DNA of 64,000 nucleotides from Treponema sp. GTDB lineage: Bacteria > Spirochaetota > Spirochaetia > Treponematales > Breznakiellaceae. A program made the position numbers and the translations under genes. The notes under the pieces were generated by a model, which was not told the origin of the DNA, ran no database searches, and was given only the letters and a program-made list of their open reading frames with translations. This document shows positions 52,962 to 61,579 of this stretch, piece after piece. Each line of letters begins with the position of its first letter. Position 1 is the stretch's first letter. The DNA lies in assembly GCA_031267685.1 (NCBI GenBank), contig JAIRYV010000040.1, positions 1-64,000 on the forward strand. Direction: 5' to 3'.

Positions 52962-53567
52962 CTACTGCCCCAGCAGCTCAGTGTAGTAACGGCTCTCAAT
53001 GCGATTGCGGGCTATACCGAGCAGATCAAGCAGTGCGAGGAGCCTTTCCCGCGCCAACGACACGGTGTCTGGCGTATCGTTGCTCGCCAGTATCTCCAGC
53101 TCGATAAAGTAGCCAAGCCGTTCAAGCAGGACAAGCTCCATCGTGATGCTATCCTCAATGTTAAGCGCATCCTTGTCATACACCCAGGCCCAGCCAGTCT
53201 TGTGTTTGCGCTTTATGGGGATAAGCCCCAGCACTGTCAGCAGTTCCTCAAACACAGCGCCATCCGATACGGTGAACTCCTGCTCGTGGTTAACTTCAAT
53301 GCTATCTCGAACTTCTTTTGCCTTATAAGTGATTCGGGTGGTTTCAACGCTGTTCCGTATATCCCCGCGTCCATCCCCGACGCGCTCTTTCCGTACCCGT
53401 ACGCCTGACGCCGGAAACCCCAAGTATTGCGCCGCTAATTCTAGCGTAGGATACCAGTAGGTGTCCAGCTTGTCAAAAACGCCGGTAAAGCGGGCAATAG
53501 CGTCAATACGTTGCTTCAGTGATTCGGGCGTGTCAACCCACGCCTTAACTTCGATCTCAATGGCCAT
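52962..53567 (-). CDS. CYTH domain protein (class IV adenylate cyclase/triphosphatase-like)
   Basis: 201 residues with the N-terminal ExExK motif EIEVKAW (near 3-9) and a series of charged beta strands (ARG/LYS: GVRVRKERVG, RITYKAKEVR, YFIELEIL) that build the triphosphate tunnel. CYTH proteins hydrolyse inorganic or thiamine triphosphate or make cAMP (CyaB). The exact activity is not resolvable. It stands alone upstream of the peptide transporter ATPases. Confidence 0.82.
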   Translation of the reverse strand: MAIEIEVKAWVDTPESLKQRIDAIARFTGVFDKLDTYWYPTLELAAQYLGFPASGVRVRKERVGDGRGDIRNSVETTRITYKAKEVRDSIEVNHEQEFTVSDGAVFEELLTVLGLIPIKRKHKTGWAWVYDKDALNIEDSITMELVLLERLGYFIELEILASNDTPDTVSLARERLLALLDLLGIARNRIESRYYTELLGQ

Positions 53568-53670
53568 GAACGCATACTAGCATACTTTCCGATCTTTGAA
53601 AACTTCAAGTCTCAACAGTTACTGGCACGTTTAAATTTCCCTCAGCCCATTTCCGATATATAAGTAAAGT

Positions 53671-54405
53671 ATGAATTTGCGATATGGTCTTCTATACCTT
53701 TGTTTTCTCGTGTTAATCCCCGCCTGCTTCGGGCAGAATCAGACCCATGTGGTCAGGCAGGGCGAAACTATCACGTCGATAGCTCGCACTTATGGGGTTG
53801 ATGCCAATAAGCTGATGAGCGTGAACAACATCACTGATCCACAGCGGCTTCAAGTCGGCAAGCGACTGGTCATACCAAGCGTCGCAAGCATTGCGCATCG
53901 CGTGGAGCGCGGCGAAACCCTCTACGGCATTGCCCGCCAGTACGGTATCGATGTTAAAACGCTGAGAAGCATAAACAATCTGTCAGAAACGTATGTACTA
54001 AAAGTAGGCGATATACTCAGTATTCCGCACGAAAGTGCAACAATATCTAACGCATACATCTGGCCTATAGCCGCGAAAGAGGTGGCATACCGAAACGGGA
54101 ACCTGGGGGGAGTGATCCTGATAGGGGAACCTTCCGAAACAGTGAAAAGCCTCACCACCGGAACCGTTATATCAGCAGGACCCTACCACGGATTTGGGCG
54201 AGTCGTGGTTGTTAAAACAGCAGGGGGATATTCTTATGTATACGGCGGTTGCGAAAGTCTGTCAGTGAAAACTGGCGATACAGTGCGCCCCGGAACAGAA
54301 CTAGGACGTCTGGGCGTAGACGCGACAACTGGAAAGCCGCAACTTTCGCTCATGGTTTTCCTGCGTAACAATCCTGTTGATCCAGCCACAACTCCACGTG
54401 CCTAG
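53671..54405 (+). CDS. LysM lipoprotein with degenerate M23 domain (NlpD-like)
   Basis: 244 residues. Lipoprotein-type signal (VLIPAC, Cys near 19), two LysM peptidoglycan-binding modules (about 25-70: HVVRQGETITSIARTYGVD..., and 76-118: HRVERGETLYGIARQYGID...), then an M23-fold domain (about 130-240) with GTVISAGPYHGFGRVVVVKTAGGYSYVYGG. The zinc His/Asp of HxxxD and the HxH motif are missing (YRNGNLG and KPQLSLMV instead), so it should be inactive as a peptidase and resembles amidase activators NlpD/EnvC. Confidence 0.85.
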   Translation: MNLRYGLLYLCFLVLIPACFGQNQTHVVRQGETITSIARTYGVDANKLMSVNNITDPQRLQVGKRLVIPSVASIAHRVERGETLYGIARQYGIDVKTLRSINNLSETYVLKVGDILSIPHESATISNAYIWPIAAKEVAYRNGNLGGVILIGEPSETVKSLTTGTVISAGPYHGFGRVVVVKTAGGYSYVYGGCESLSVKTGDTVRPGTELGRLGVDATTGKPQLSLMVFLRNNPVDPATTPRA

Positions 54406-54430
54406 CCCATCCTGCCTAGACAAAGCGCTA

Positions 54431-55288
54431 GTGCGTGAACCGATAAACTACGACTCTCCAAGTGCGCTTCGCGCTTTTCTTGAAGCAGAGGGCTTAGGGG
54501 CGCGTAAGCAGTTTGGACAGAACTTTTTAATCAGGCGGGAAATCCGTATGCGCCTGCTCGACGCCCTTGAGTTTGAGTCAGACGACGCGGTCTGGGAGAT
54601 TGGTCCTGGACTTGGCGCCATGACAGCCCCGCTTCTTGAGCGTGGCGCGCATATTACCGCGTTTGAGATTGACGAAGGGTTCTGCCGTATACTGCGCGGC
54701 CTTTTCGGTGAGCGCCTCACGCTTATCCAAGGCGACGCACTCGCCACCTGGCGCAACACAGCCGCCGCGCCATACCTGATCGGTAACCTTCCCTACAACA
54801 TAGGCGCGCGCCTCATCGCCGAATTCATCGAACAGGGACGCTTTTTTCAGCGCATGGTCGTAACCATACAGCGCGAAGTTGCCCAACGCATGAGCGCCCG
54901 CCCTCATACAAAGGACTACTCGTCGTTTTCGGTACTCTGCGCCTCTGCCTACACGGTAACGCCACTCATGGTACTCAAAGGCTCATGTTTTTATCCTGCG
55001 CCTCACGTTGATTCACAGGCAGTTCGTCTTGATCTCCGGCCTAATCGTCCTCGCTACCCCGCGCTGTTTTACCCGCTGATACGCGCCTTGTTTTCGTCGC
55101 GCCGGAAAACCGTCAAGCACAACCTGCGCGATTTCATAGCGCAACGCTCCGATAGCGCGGTGTGTCTTATGGATGCGGCCATTGTTCACTGCGACATAGA
55201 CGCTGGCGCACGTGCCGAGAACCTATCGCTGGAGGACTTTGCAGCGCTAGCAATATGGCTGACAGATGCGCTGCAAGATCAGGGATAG
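54431..55288 (+). CDS. rsmA: 16S rRNA dimethyladenosine transferase RsmA (KsgA)
   Basis: Dimethylates A1518 and A1519 of 16S rRNA. From GTG 54431 about 285 residues; an upstream TTG at 54377 would overlap the NlpD-like gene by 29 bases. Methyltransferase loop EIGPGLGAMT near 55-64, FEIDEGF near 78-84 and the catalytic NLPYN near 119-123 are all present, and the C-terminal small domain is normal. It appears to be transcribed with the NlpD-like gene. Confidence 0.93.
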   Translation: MREPINYDSPSALRAFLEAEGLGARKQFGQNFLIRREIRMRLLDALEFESDDAVWEIGPGLGAMTAPLLERGAHITAFEIDEGFCRILRGLFGERLTLIQGDALATWRNTAAAPYLIGNLPYNIGARLIAEFIEQGRFFQRMVVTIQREVAQRMSARPHTKDYSSFSVLCASAYTVTPLMVLKGSCFYPAPHVDSQAVRLDLRPNRPRYPALFYPLIRALFSSRRKTVKHNLRDFIAQRSDSAVCLMDAAIVHCDIDAGARAENLSLEDFAALAIWLTDALQDQG

Positions 55289-55530
55289 TTGTTCCGTAAA
55301 CCCTCTTCTTTAAGGTAGGTACGTGTCTTCTTCTAGGGAGTGTTCACACAACGCAAAGAGATACAAATAATGGCCAAATGAATAAAGATTGTGTCGTATT
55401 CCAGCCTAGCTTAGCCTCATAGGTTGCTATTGTGTTTCCGTTCAGGTTTACGCCTTCGGTCATGGTGTCGCTACCAATGATGATCTTGGCCTTGTTCTCC
55501 GAACAATCACCTCTCGAATGATAGCAAGGA

Positions 55531-55719
55531 CCGGCTTAACGTGATGAAGAACAGTACAGATGGTTTTGTCATAGCAGAGGAAGACCTGCGACTCCGCGGT
55601 CCGGGTCAGATTGCAGGTATTGAGCAGTCAGACAACATTGGTTTGAGCATCGCTGATCTGATACGGGACATACACATCCTTGAACATGCCCGCGCTGATG
55701 CTTTCGCTATGTCGAATTA
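55531..55719 (+). pseudogene. recG: RecG helicase C-terminal fragment
   Basis: In one frame: RLNVMKNSTDGFVIAEEDLRLRGPG...GIEQSDNIGLSIADLIRDIHILEHARADAF then stop. The motif DGFxIAEEDLxLRGPG is diagnostic of the RecG C-terminus. No helicase motifs lie upstream, although MAFGHG...-like sequence near 55440-55480 could be further debris. About 62 codons remain, so it is dead; a functional recG should exist elsewhere. Confidence 0.8.
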
Positions 55720-55804
55720 GACCCTGGGCTGATCAGAGCGAACATCACTGTGTCGCGCAGGTACTCAAACGCGCTCCGCCTTTTGCCAACGTCGCCTTAT
55801 ACAG

Positions 55805-55976
55805 AGACGATGTTGACGGGAACAGAGACGATGGGGATGGGAACGGAAGAAATGGGGATGGGAACAGAGACGATGGGGACGGGAACAGAAGAAATGGGGA
55901 CGGGAACGGAAGAAATGGGGACGGGAACAGAGACGATGGGGACGGGAACAGAGACGATGGGGACGGGAACAGAATT
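55805..55976. repeat. 21-bp minisatellite next to the recG fragment
   Basis: Eight 21-bp units on the theme GGGAACAGAGACGATGGGGA, alternating with GGGAACGGAAGAAATGGGGA. Strongly purine-rich on the plus strand, which could form triplex or G-rich structures. Both strands are open (NRDDGDG and CSRPHRL heptads). No gene is called. Confidence 0.9.
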
Positions 55977-55977
55977 T

Positions 55978-56322
55978 AGTTTTTAGCTCCTTTGGCGTCA
56001 TATCCTCTTCTTCATCCTTTCTCGCCACTTGCTGTAATGCAAGAAAAGTTTCACCTGGGGGGCTTGGAGGAAACGTATCCAAAATCTCTTTATTTACTGA
56101 GGGCGCAGCAACCCCCATAAAATGGATTCTACCAATAAGGGCAACAGCTCTCCCTTGATAAGGTCGGGGTATGCATCAAGTTCGTCAATCAGGGCGCATA
56201 TATAGCTTTTATCCCGGAATCCTTTAGGACTTTGCTCCCGTAAAAATGCAGAAAACCTCCACTGATGTTTTCATCAATCCCGTATCCACGTTGACATACA
56301 TCTCCCGTTTGTTTGCCTCCAT
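55978..56322 (-). pseudogene. Frameshifted remnant of an unidentified gene
   Basis: Starts MEANKREMYVNVDTG at ATG 56322, then after frameshifts IDENISGGFLHFYGSKVLKDSGIKAIYA, LIDELDAYPDLIKGELLPLLVESILWG and NKEILDTFPPSPPGETFLALQQVARKDEEEDMTPKELKTK. The pieces look like real protein sequence but lie in three frames. No family recognised. It runs into the 21-bp repeats on its 3' side. Confidence 0.5.
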
Positions 56323-56465
56323 AGTGCTTTCCCCCTCTGCTAGCATACTACTATAAGCTATCCCGTATGCCAACCTTTACTAACAGTGTCTAGTGAGAAA
56401 ACTACATTACATGACCCCTTCTCATAAGATGAAAGATATGCTAACGTAGTCTTTAAGAGGGTTTT

Positions 56466-56879
56466 ATGATTACAGAATGTACGCTTGTGGTTCGTACCTA
56501 TGAATGTGACCACTATGGCCATGTGAACAACGCTAATTATCTTAACTACCTTGAGTTTGCACGTTACGAATACCTCCGAAGCATTGGTTTTGATTATCCA
56601 ACCTTGCTCAAGGCTGGATATGGCCTGTATGTGGCTCGTGTTGAGATTGACTACAAGAAATCAGCGGTTACGGATGATGCACTGTGTATCCGCACATGGC
56701 CGCTCAATAAGGGAGCAGTGAGTGGCCTGCTTGCCCAAGAAATACGACGTGGCAATGACATCATCGCTGTGGCAAAGGTTACCTGGGCCTGCGTGGATTC
56801 TACCGGTAAGCCATCCCGCTTGCCGTTGCAGTGGGATGTACCCGGACTGAAACCAGAGCATTCACCGACTGCTTCGTAA
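56466..56879 (+). CDS. Acyl-CoA thioesterase, hotdog fold (YbgC/FadM-like)
   Basis: 137 residues of the 4-hydroxybenzoyl-CoA thioesterase-like family that hydrolyses acyl-CoA. The active-site region YECDHYGHVNNANYLNYLEFAR (near 12-33; Asp15 or neighbouring residues) is intact, and LYVARVEIDYKKSAVTDDAL follows. ATG 56466 has AGAGGG upstream. It converges with ddl and the two genes overlap tail to tail by 18 bases. Substrate unknown. Confidence 0.85.
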   Translation: MITECTLVVRTYECDHYGHVNNANYLNYLEFARYEYLRSIGFDYPTLLKAGYGLYVARVEIDYKKSAVTDDALCIRTWPLNKGAVSGLLAQEIRRGNDIIAVAKVTWACVDSTGKPSRLPLQWDVPGLKPEHSPTAS

Positions 56880-57950
56880 GCGTTTCTCTTTCTCAAAGCG
56901 TGAGAACGCAAGTCCGATAAGTCGGTCAATGAGTTCAGTATAAGAAACGCCGCTCGCTTCCCAGAGCTTTGGATACATACTGATCCGCGTGAACCCAGGC
57001 ATGGTGTTGATTTCATTGATTAAGAGCGCGCCATCGCTTTTGAGAAAGAAGTCAATGCGGGCAAGTCCTTCGGCGTAGAGCGTCTTAAAGGTCTGAAGCG
57101 CGAGGCTTTGAACAGTACGTGTCGTGTCTTCCAGCAAGTGGGCAGGAATATCCAGAGCCACACCGTTTTCATCGAGATACTTTGCGTCATAGGAATAGAA
57201 CTCGTGGGAAGACCGCACTTCACCGGGGAGCGAGGCGATTGGCTCTTCATTCCCTAAAACAGAACATTCAAGTTCCCGTGCTTTGATGTATTCCTCAATT
57301 ATGAGTTTGGTGTCGTACTGAAACGCCTCGGTGATAGCAGCCTTATACTCAGCCTCGTTATGTACCTTGCTCACCCCTACCGACGATCCCATGTTTGCAG
57401 GCTTCACAAACAACGGTGTTCCTAGTTCTCGAACAATAGCATCATAAATCGGAACCGGCTCATATGTAGTAAGCGCCCGAAAACCGCCTATAGGTAGGCC
57501 CGCGTCGCGTAACAAACGCTTCATGACATCTTTGTCCATGCCCACTGCCGATGCCAGCACACTCGATCCCACGAAAGGCAGGTCCGCGAGTTTGAGCAGC
57601 CCTTGCACTGTACCATCTTCTCCAAACGGGCCGTGGAGTATGGGAAACACCACGTCGATCTTTTGCCTGGTATTGGCGATAAGCCCTCCGCTTTCCGGTG
57701 TCAGAGACACTTCAACACTGGACTCATTGAGCGTGATTCGGTACAGGTCATCGACATTCAGGATAGAGTGTGGCGTATGGGTGTCTGGCACTGGGGCGAG
57801 CCACTTACCGTTTTTATTGATCCCAATGAGCAGTGGCTCGTACTTTGTCTTGTCGATAGCGTCAAAGACATTTTTGGCCGACTGCAATGACACCTCATGT
57901 TCTGCTGACTTGCCGCCAAACAGTATGCCAACCGTGATTTTCTTACTCAT
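56862..57950 (-). CDS. ddl: D-alanine--D-alanine ligase
   Basis: Joins two D-Ala for peptidoglycan. 362 residues: N-terminal GILFGGKSAEHEVSLQSA (near 8-25), ATP-grasp region VKPANMGSSVGVSKV near 180-194, FLKSDGALLINEINTMPGFT near 300-319 with the Mg-binding E-x-N. The sequence has the usual Ddl length. Nothing unusual in the frame; it is monocistronic. Confidence 0.95.
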   Translation of the reverse strand: MSKKITVGILFGGKSAEHEVSLQSAKNVFDAIDKTKYEPLLIGINKNGKWLAPVPDTHTPHSILNVDDLYRITLNESSVEVSLTPESGGLIANTRQKIDVVFPILHGPFGEDGTVQGLLKLADLPFVGSSVLASAVGMDKDVMKRLLRDAGLPIGGFRALTTYEPVPIYDAIVRELGTPLFVKPANMGSSVGVSKVHNEAEYKAAITEAFQYDTKLIIEEYIKARELECSVLGNEEPIASLPGEVRSSHEFYSYDAKYLDENGVALDIPAHLLEDTTRTVQSLALQTFKTLYAEGLARIDFFLKSDGALLINEINTMPGFTRISMYPKLWEASGVSYTELIDRLIGLAFSRFEKEKRLRSSR

Positions 57951-58131
57951 GCAATGTTACCTCCGTACGGCAGCGATTCTTTATTGAAGCCCTACATACG
58001 ATGGGCAGTCTGTTCATGCTTAAACCGTCTCCTCCAGAATACACGAATCATAACTGATATTATACAGGGCTTTCTCAAAAAAGGCGGTTCACCGGGGATT
58101 TTCGTGATAATATGGCCAGACGAAACGTAGG

Positions 58132-58794
58132 CTATGCTTCGTGAGCGGGATACTGTTCTCTCGTGTGAAGAGACTCTAGGAATAGTGCGAAATAGTCAGG
58201 AAGCGGCGCACTGATGTCCAGCGAAAGGTTGCCGTCGTTCACTATGAGACGGGAGGCATGGAGCAGGAGCCGCTTGAGACCGGTCTTCCGCAGTGTTTTG
58301 TTCAAGGCAAAATTACCGTACTTATCGTCGCCAAGAATTGGGTTGCTTGTTTGCGCGAGATGGCGGCGAATCTGATGCATACGGCCTGTGCCAAGTTCCA
58401 GTTCTAGGAGGGAAAAGTCATGGTTCCCGGACAGGCGTTTGTACCTTGTTTCAGCCTGTTTCGCCACGCCGCGCACTTCAAGTTCAAGCGTGATACTGCC
58501 CGTTTCTGTGCGCGGACTGCCCGCGCAAACCGCAAGATACTGTTTGCTGACACCGCGCTTACCGGCAAGCAACGTAGAAAAGCGGGCTGCGGATGCGTGG
58601 GTTTTTGCAACGAGGATAAGGCCAGAGGTGTCCTTGTCCAGCCGGTGTACCAGCAATGGATGAGGTGACCGTAGTTCAGCCAGAATGGTGTCCAGTGAGG
58701 AAGCCACCCGCTCGCCGCCCTGCGTGGCAAGGCCCGCGGGTTTGTTGATTACAAGGCAATCTTCGTTTTCAAACAGTATCTCAAGGTTTCGCAT
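58132..58794 (-). CDS. RluA-family pseudouridine synthase (RluC/RluD-like)
   Basis: 220 residues, on the short side for the family and without an S4 domain. The catalytic Asp lies in HRLDKDTSGLILVAK near 52-66, and RMHQIRRHLAQTSNPILGDDKYG near 138-160 is the conserved C-terminal motif. It modifies U in rRNA or tRNA; the exact target cannot be read. It follows the Toprim-like gene by seven bases and is co-transcribed with it. Confidence 0.9.
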   Translation of the reverse strand: MRNLEILFENEDCLVINKPAGLATQGGERVASSLDTILAELRSPHPLLVHRLDKDTSGLILVAKTHASAARFSTLLAGKRGVSKQYLAVCAGSPRTETGSITLELEVRGVAKQAETRYKRLSGNHDFSLLELELGTGRMHQIRRHLAQTSNPILGDDKYGNFALNKTLRKTGLKRLLLHASRLIVNDGNLSLDISAPLPDYFALFLESLHTREQYPAHEA

Positions 58795-58801
58795 AGCGTT
58801 T

Positions 58802-60076
58802 TTATCGTTTTAGCTTTGAGAAAAACTTTTTTAAGACGTCCAAGTGGTTGAATGTCTTATGCGCTTGTTCTTTGGAAGAACTGGTCTCTGGCAAGAGTCC
58901 AGTGTAATCAATGATTTCCTGTTCAATTCCCATACCGTTTTCCTCTATCCGCGCAATAAGCTCCGCGATGCCTGACAGGGAACGGGTTGTTTCGTTAATA
59001 CGGTGCGTGTAGTTCAGCATGTTTTTGTGCAGCTTTCTTCCGTATTGAGCGTATTCGTCAAAGGTTGCGCTGTCCATGCGGAAGGGTGTTATCGTCTGTC
59101 CCGCGTAATTGGTCAATTCCTGAAGAATTAGGATGCCGTCAATGTCCAGGTCCCCGGCGTGGTAAAGCGCGAAGCCTGAATTGGCGAGTATGGCCACTAG
59201 CGTCTGGACCGCTGCATTCGGATAGCCACCAGTATAGAACAGGCAGTCAAAGCCTGAGAGCCGGTCACTCAGGGCGTAAAAGGTTTCTTTGTTTTCGATA
59301 CTGAGCGCTGATTGGGTTCTTGTCTTCAGTGGACGCGCTGCGCTTATCTTCTGAATCGTAGAAAACGGCAGTCCGAAAATGCTTCCACTTTCGTTTACCG
59401 TTTCATATCCCGCGATACGAAACGCCACGCGCCCCGCGATCATAGTATCGGGATAGGAGCGATTGAGCGACGTGAAGTCCGGAATCACCACGCCTTGAGC
59501 ACTAGCCTTGTTCAGTAGCTTATTGAACAGGGTAAGCAGAGCTTCTAAGCGTTTAGAATCCGCATACAGGGCAACCGAAAGCGCACGCGGGGTCATACCC
59601 TGATCCGTATGTTCTGTGATATACAAAGCAAGACTTGCGAAGTCTTCCACAGCACGCTCGTCAATTCCCCTCGCCATGTCAGCTATAGTCAGGTTTTCCG
59701 CAAGAAAGGTGAAAAACGGCAGGGGACAACGCAAGGCTGCCTCGCGTATCGGGGCTACGCGGGCCGAGGGAGGAACCAAGCCCACGCCAGCAAAAAGCGC
59801 CTCACCAGCAACACATATTATGCTGGAAAGCTCCGTCCCTTGCTCACTTCTGTTCCACACCAGAGAAACCATGCCAGACTTCTCAAGCCGCTCCGCCGCT
59901 TTAATGAACAGGTTTCGTTCACTAGCAGAGGCACTTTCAAAATTAGGAAAAAGCTTCTTTGCTTTAAGCCGCAATGTCTTGCTGCCTCCTGCCGCAACAG
60001 AGGCAGGGTACTTTGCCAGAAAAGCGTCAACAATACGCCTTTCCCATGAACTCATTTTTGAAATATTCAGTTTCAC
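58802..60076 (-). CDS. Orphan Toprim/JetD-like protein (DUF2399/DUF2220-type)
   Basis: 424 residues. N-terminal half is helical, with a winged-helix-like start MSSWERRIVDAFLAKYPASVAAGGSKTLRLKAKKLFP. The C-terminal region holds SIENKETFYAL near 262-272, FYTGGYPNAAVQTL near 284-297 and LYHAGDLDIDGILI near 309-322: the IEN...G.P...GD.D..G pattern of Topo VI A/Toprim-like domains found in JetD (Wadjet) and TIGR02679/DUF2399 proteins. No JetA/B/C gene is near, so a complete Wadjet system is not supported. Role unknown; it may nick or bind DNA. Confidence 0.6.
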   Translation of the reverse strand: MKLNISKMSSWERRIVDAFLAKYPASVAAGGSKTLRLKAKKLFPNFESASASERNLFIKAAERLEKSGMVSLVWNRSEQGTELSSIICVAGEALFAGVGLVPPSARVAPIREAALRCPLPFFTFLAENLTIADMARGIDERAVEDFASLALYITEHTDQGMTPRALSVALYADSKRLEALLTLFNKLLNKASAQGVVIPDFTSLNRSYPDTMIAGRVAFRIAGYETVNESGSIFGLPFSTIQKISAARPLKTRTQSALSIENKETFYALSDRLSGFDCLFYTGGYPNAAVQTLVAILANSGFALYHAGDLDIDGILILQELTNYAGQTITPFRMDSATFDEYAQYGRKLHKNMLNYTHRINETTRSLSGIAELIARIEENGMGIEQEIIDYTGLLPETSSSKEQAHKTFNHLDVLKKFFSKLKR

Positions 60077-60090
60077 TTACACTATACTCC

Positions 60091-60486
60091 TTAGTTTTTT
60101 ACTACAAAACTTACTACACGGTATTGCAACATTTGCAAAAGTTCCAGTACACGGTTTACATACTCAAAAGGTGTATCCCGATCCGCAATGATGTGGATGC
60201 GCGTGTCCGGCGCTGTCTGGTAGGTGTCAATAATGCCATTCTGGATGGCACTCAGTTCACTCGGAAGCCCGTCAAGGTAGAGCGCGCCTTCACGGTCAAC
60301 CCAGATTTCCAGGTTCTTCTCCGCGCTTGTCTTTTTCGCAGTCTCAGCTTCAGGATACTCGATCTTCACTTCCCTACGGTAGTTAATTAAGGAAACCAAC
60401 ATGATAAAGATGAGGAGTAAAAAGGCCACATCAGACATGGAGTTAAGGGGAATGATAAAGCGCTTTTGCTTCCGCGCAAGGTTCAC
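60091..60486 (-). CDS. exbD: ExbD/TolR family protein (second)
   Basis: 131 residues from GTG 60486, which overlaps the stop of the preceding exbD (GTGA); a longer frame from 60570 lies inside that gene. One membrane anchor with IPLNSMSDVAFLLLIFIM (near 11-28; the conserved ion-path Asp is in MSDVAFLL), then a periplasmic domain ending SFVVKN. With ExbB it couples proton flow to outer-membrane transport. Confidence 0.88.
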   Translation of the reverse strand: MNLARKQKRFIIPLNSMSDVAFLLLIFIMLVSLINYRREVKIEYPEAETAKKTSAEKNLEIWVDREGALYLDGLPSELSAIQNGIIDTYQTAPDTRIHIIADRDTPFEYVNRVLELLQMLQYRVVSFVVKN

Positions 60487-60884
60487 GACTGCGTCTCCCA
60501 CATTGAAAACGAGAAAGACTCTACGCGCAATTTCTGAGCAAGTTCCACAAATGAAACCACCTGCTGCCAAGGGGCAGCAGGCGCGATGCTCAAAACTACC
60601 GCAAGGTTCGGATGTATGTCAATGGCGCCACGTATCTCAGATTCAGCAGTAGCGAAACTGAGCGTCTCCCCCTCGTGCCAGAGGACACCGCGCTCGTCTA
60701 GCTCAAGGCGCAGAAGCTCGTCTTTCAGGATGAGACGGGTCGAATCCTTTGCCGGCAAGTTCATAATAAAGCCACGATTAACATTAAAGCCCGCGATCAC
60801 AATGAAATAGATAATGAGCAAAAAGGCAATGTCGCTTGAGGCGCTTGAATCTTCAAACACGCTCCGGCGGCGGCGGAGTTTCAC
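60483..60884 (-). CDS. exbD: ExbD/TolR family protein (first)
   Basis: 133 residues: MKLRRRRSVFEDSSASSDIAFLLIIYFIVIAGF has the transmembrane helix with the essential Asp in SSDIAFLL near 18. The periplasmic domain follows (LRLELDERGVLWHEG, HPNLAVVLSIA). ATG 60884 overlaps the exbB stop (ATGA). Two different ExbD proteins in tandem suggest a heteromeric anchor in the ExbB-ExbD complex. Confidence 0.88.
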   Translation of the reverse strand: MKLRRRRSVFEDSSASSDIAFLLIIYFIVIAGFNVNRGFIMNLPAKDSTRLILKDELLRLELDERGVLWHEGETLSFATAESEIRGAIDIHPNLAVVLSIAPAAPWQQVVSFVELAQKLRVESFSFSMWETQS

Positions 60885-61573
60885 GAGTATTCCCCCAGAC
60901 TTATGAAGGGCGAGTGAGCTATCCTTGAATGTTTGCTTTTGGTAAGCACAGTCTCCATGATAAGGTCAGTACAAGTCTTTTCCACATCCGCTATGAACTT
61001 ATCAACCACATGGCTCAGGAGCGAATGGGCAATCATGGCGATGATGGCAATGATGAGGCCGAACACAGTGGTGATAAGCGCCTCATAGATACCGTTGGCT
61101 ACGATCTGCGCGTTCACATCAGTGGCTTCGGCAATAGACTTGAATGCCCCGATCATGCCTGACACCGTACCCAAAAAGCCAGTGAGCGGAGAAAGGGAAC
61201 CTAGAGCAGTCAAAAAGTTAAAGCCATCTTCCAGTGAGTTGATGCAACTTGCCGCCTCCGCCTCGACCGCTCTCTCCATCTGATGCTCGGAAACCTGGGC
61301 CTTGCTCACCAGCGCCTGTAGTATCCGCGCCCCAAGTCTGCGCTGGTCAAGGCTGTAGAGATAGTCCCGTGCTCCGTCCATGTCGTTTTCCTGAATATAT
61401 GCCAAAAGCGCATATTTCAAGTCATCAAGACGTAAATTGTGGTACAACAGGAAGATAACCCGTTCAAGGGTAATGCCTATCGTGGCCACTGAAAACAATA
61501 GCAGAGGCCACATAAAGACCCCGCCCATTCTGAATAGCTCAAGTAATGAAAAAGAGCTTGTTCCACTTTCCAT
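60881..61573 (-). CDS. exbB: ExbB/TolQ/MotA family proton channel
   Basis: 230 residues with three membrane spans; VFMWPLLLFSVATIGITLERVIFL near 14-37 and SLSPLTGFLGTVSGMIGAFKSIAEA near 127-151 are the ExbB signatures, followed by YEALITTVFGLIIAIIAMIAHSLL. It forms the pentameric proton channel with ExbD to energise the TonB receptor upstream. It starts 7 bases after the lipoprotein gene. Confidence 0.93.
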   Translation of the reverse strand: MESGTSSFSLLELFRMGGVFMWPLLLFSVATIGITLERVIFLLYHNLRLDDLKYALLAYIQENDMDGARDYLYSLDQRRLGARILQALVSKAQVSEHQMERAVEAEAASCINSLEDGFNFLTALGSLSPLTGFLGTVSGMIGAFKSIAEATDVNAQIVANGIYEALITTVFGLIIAIIAMIAHSLLSHVVDKFIADVEKTCTDLIMETVLTKSKHSRIAHSPFISLGEYS

Positions 61574-61579
61574 GATCCC

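Noticed and set aside
55680-55986. GNRDDGD or GTGTETM heptad frames
   Set aside because: Repeat-derived; no start signals.
58802-60076. A complete Wadjet defence system
   Set aside because: Only a JetD-like Toprim protein is present; the flanking genes are ExbD and a pseudouridine synthase.
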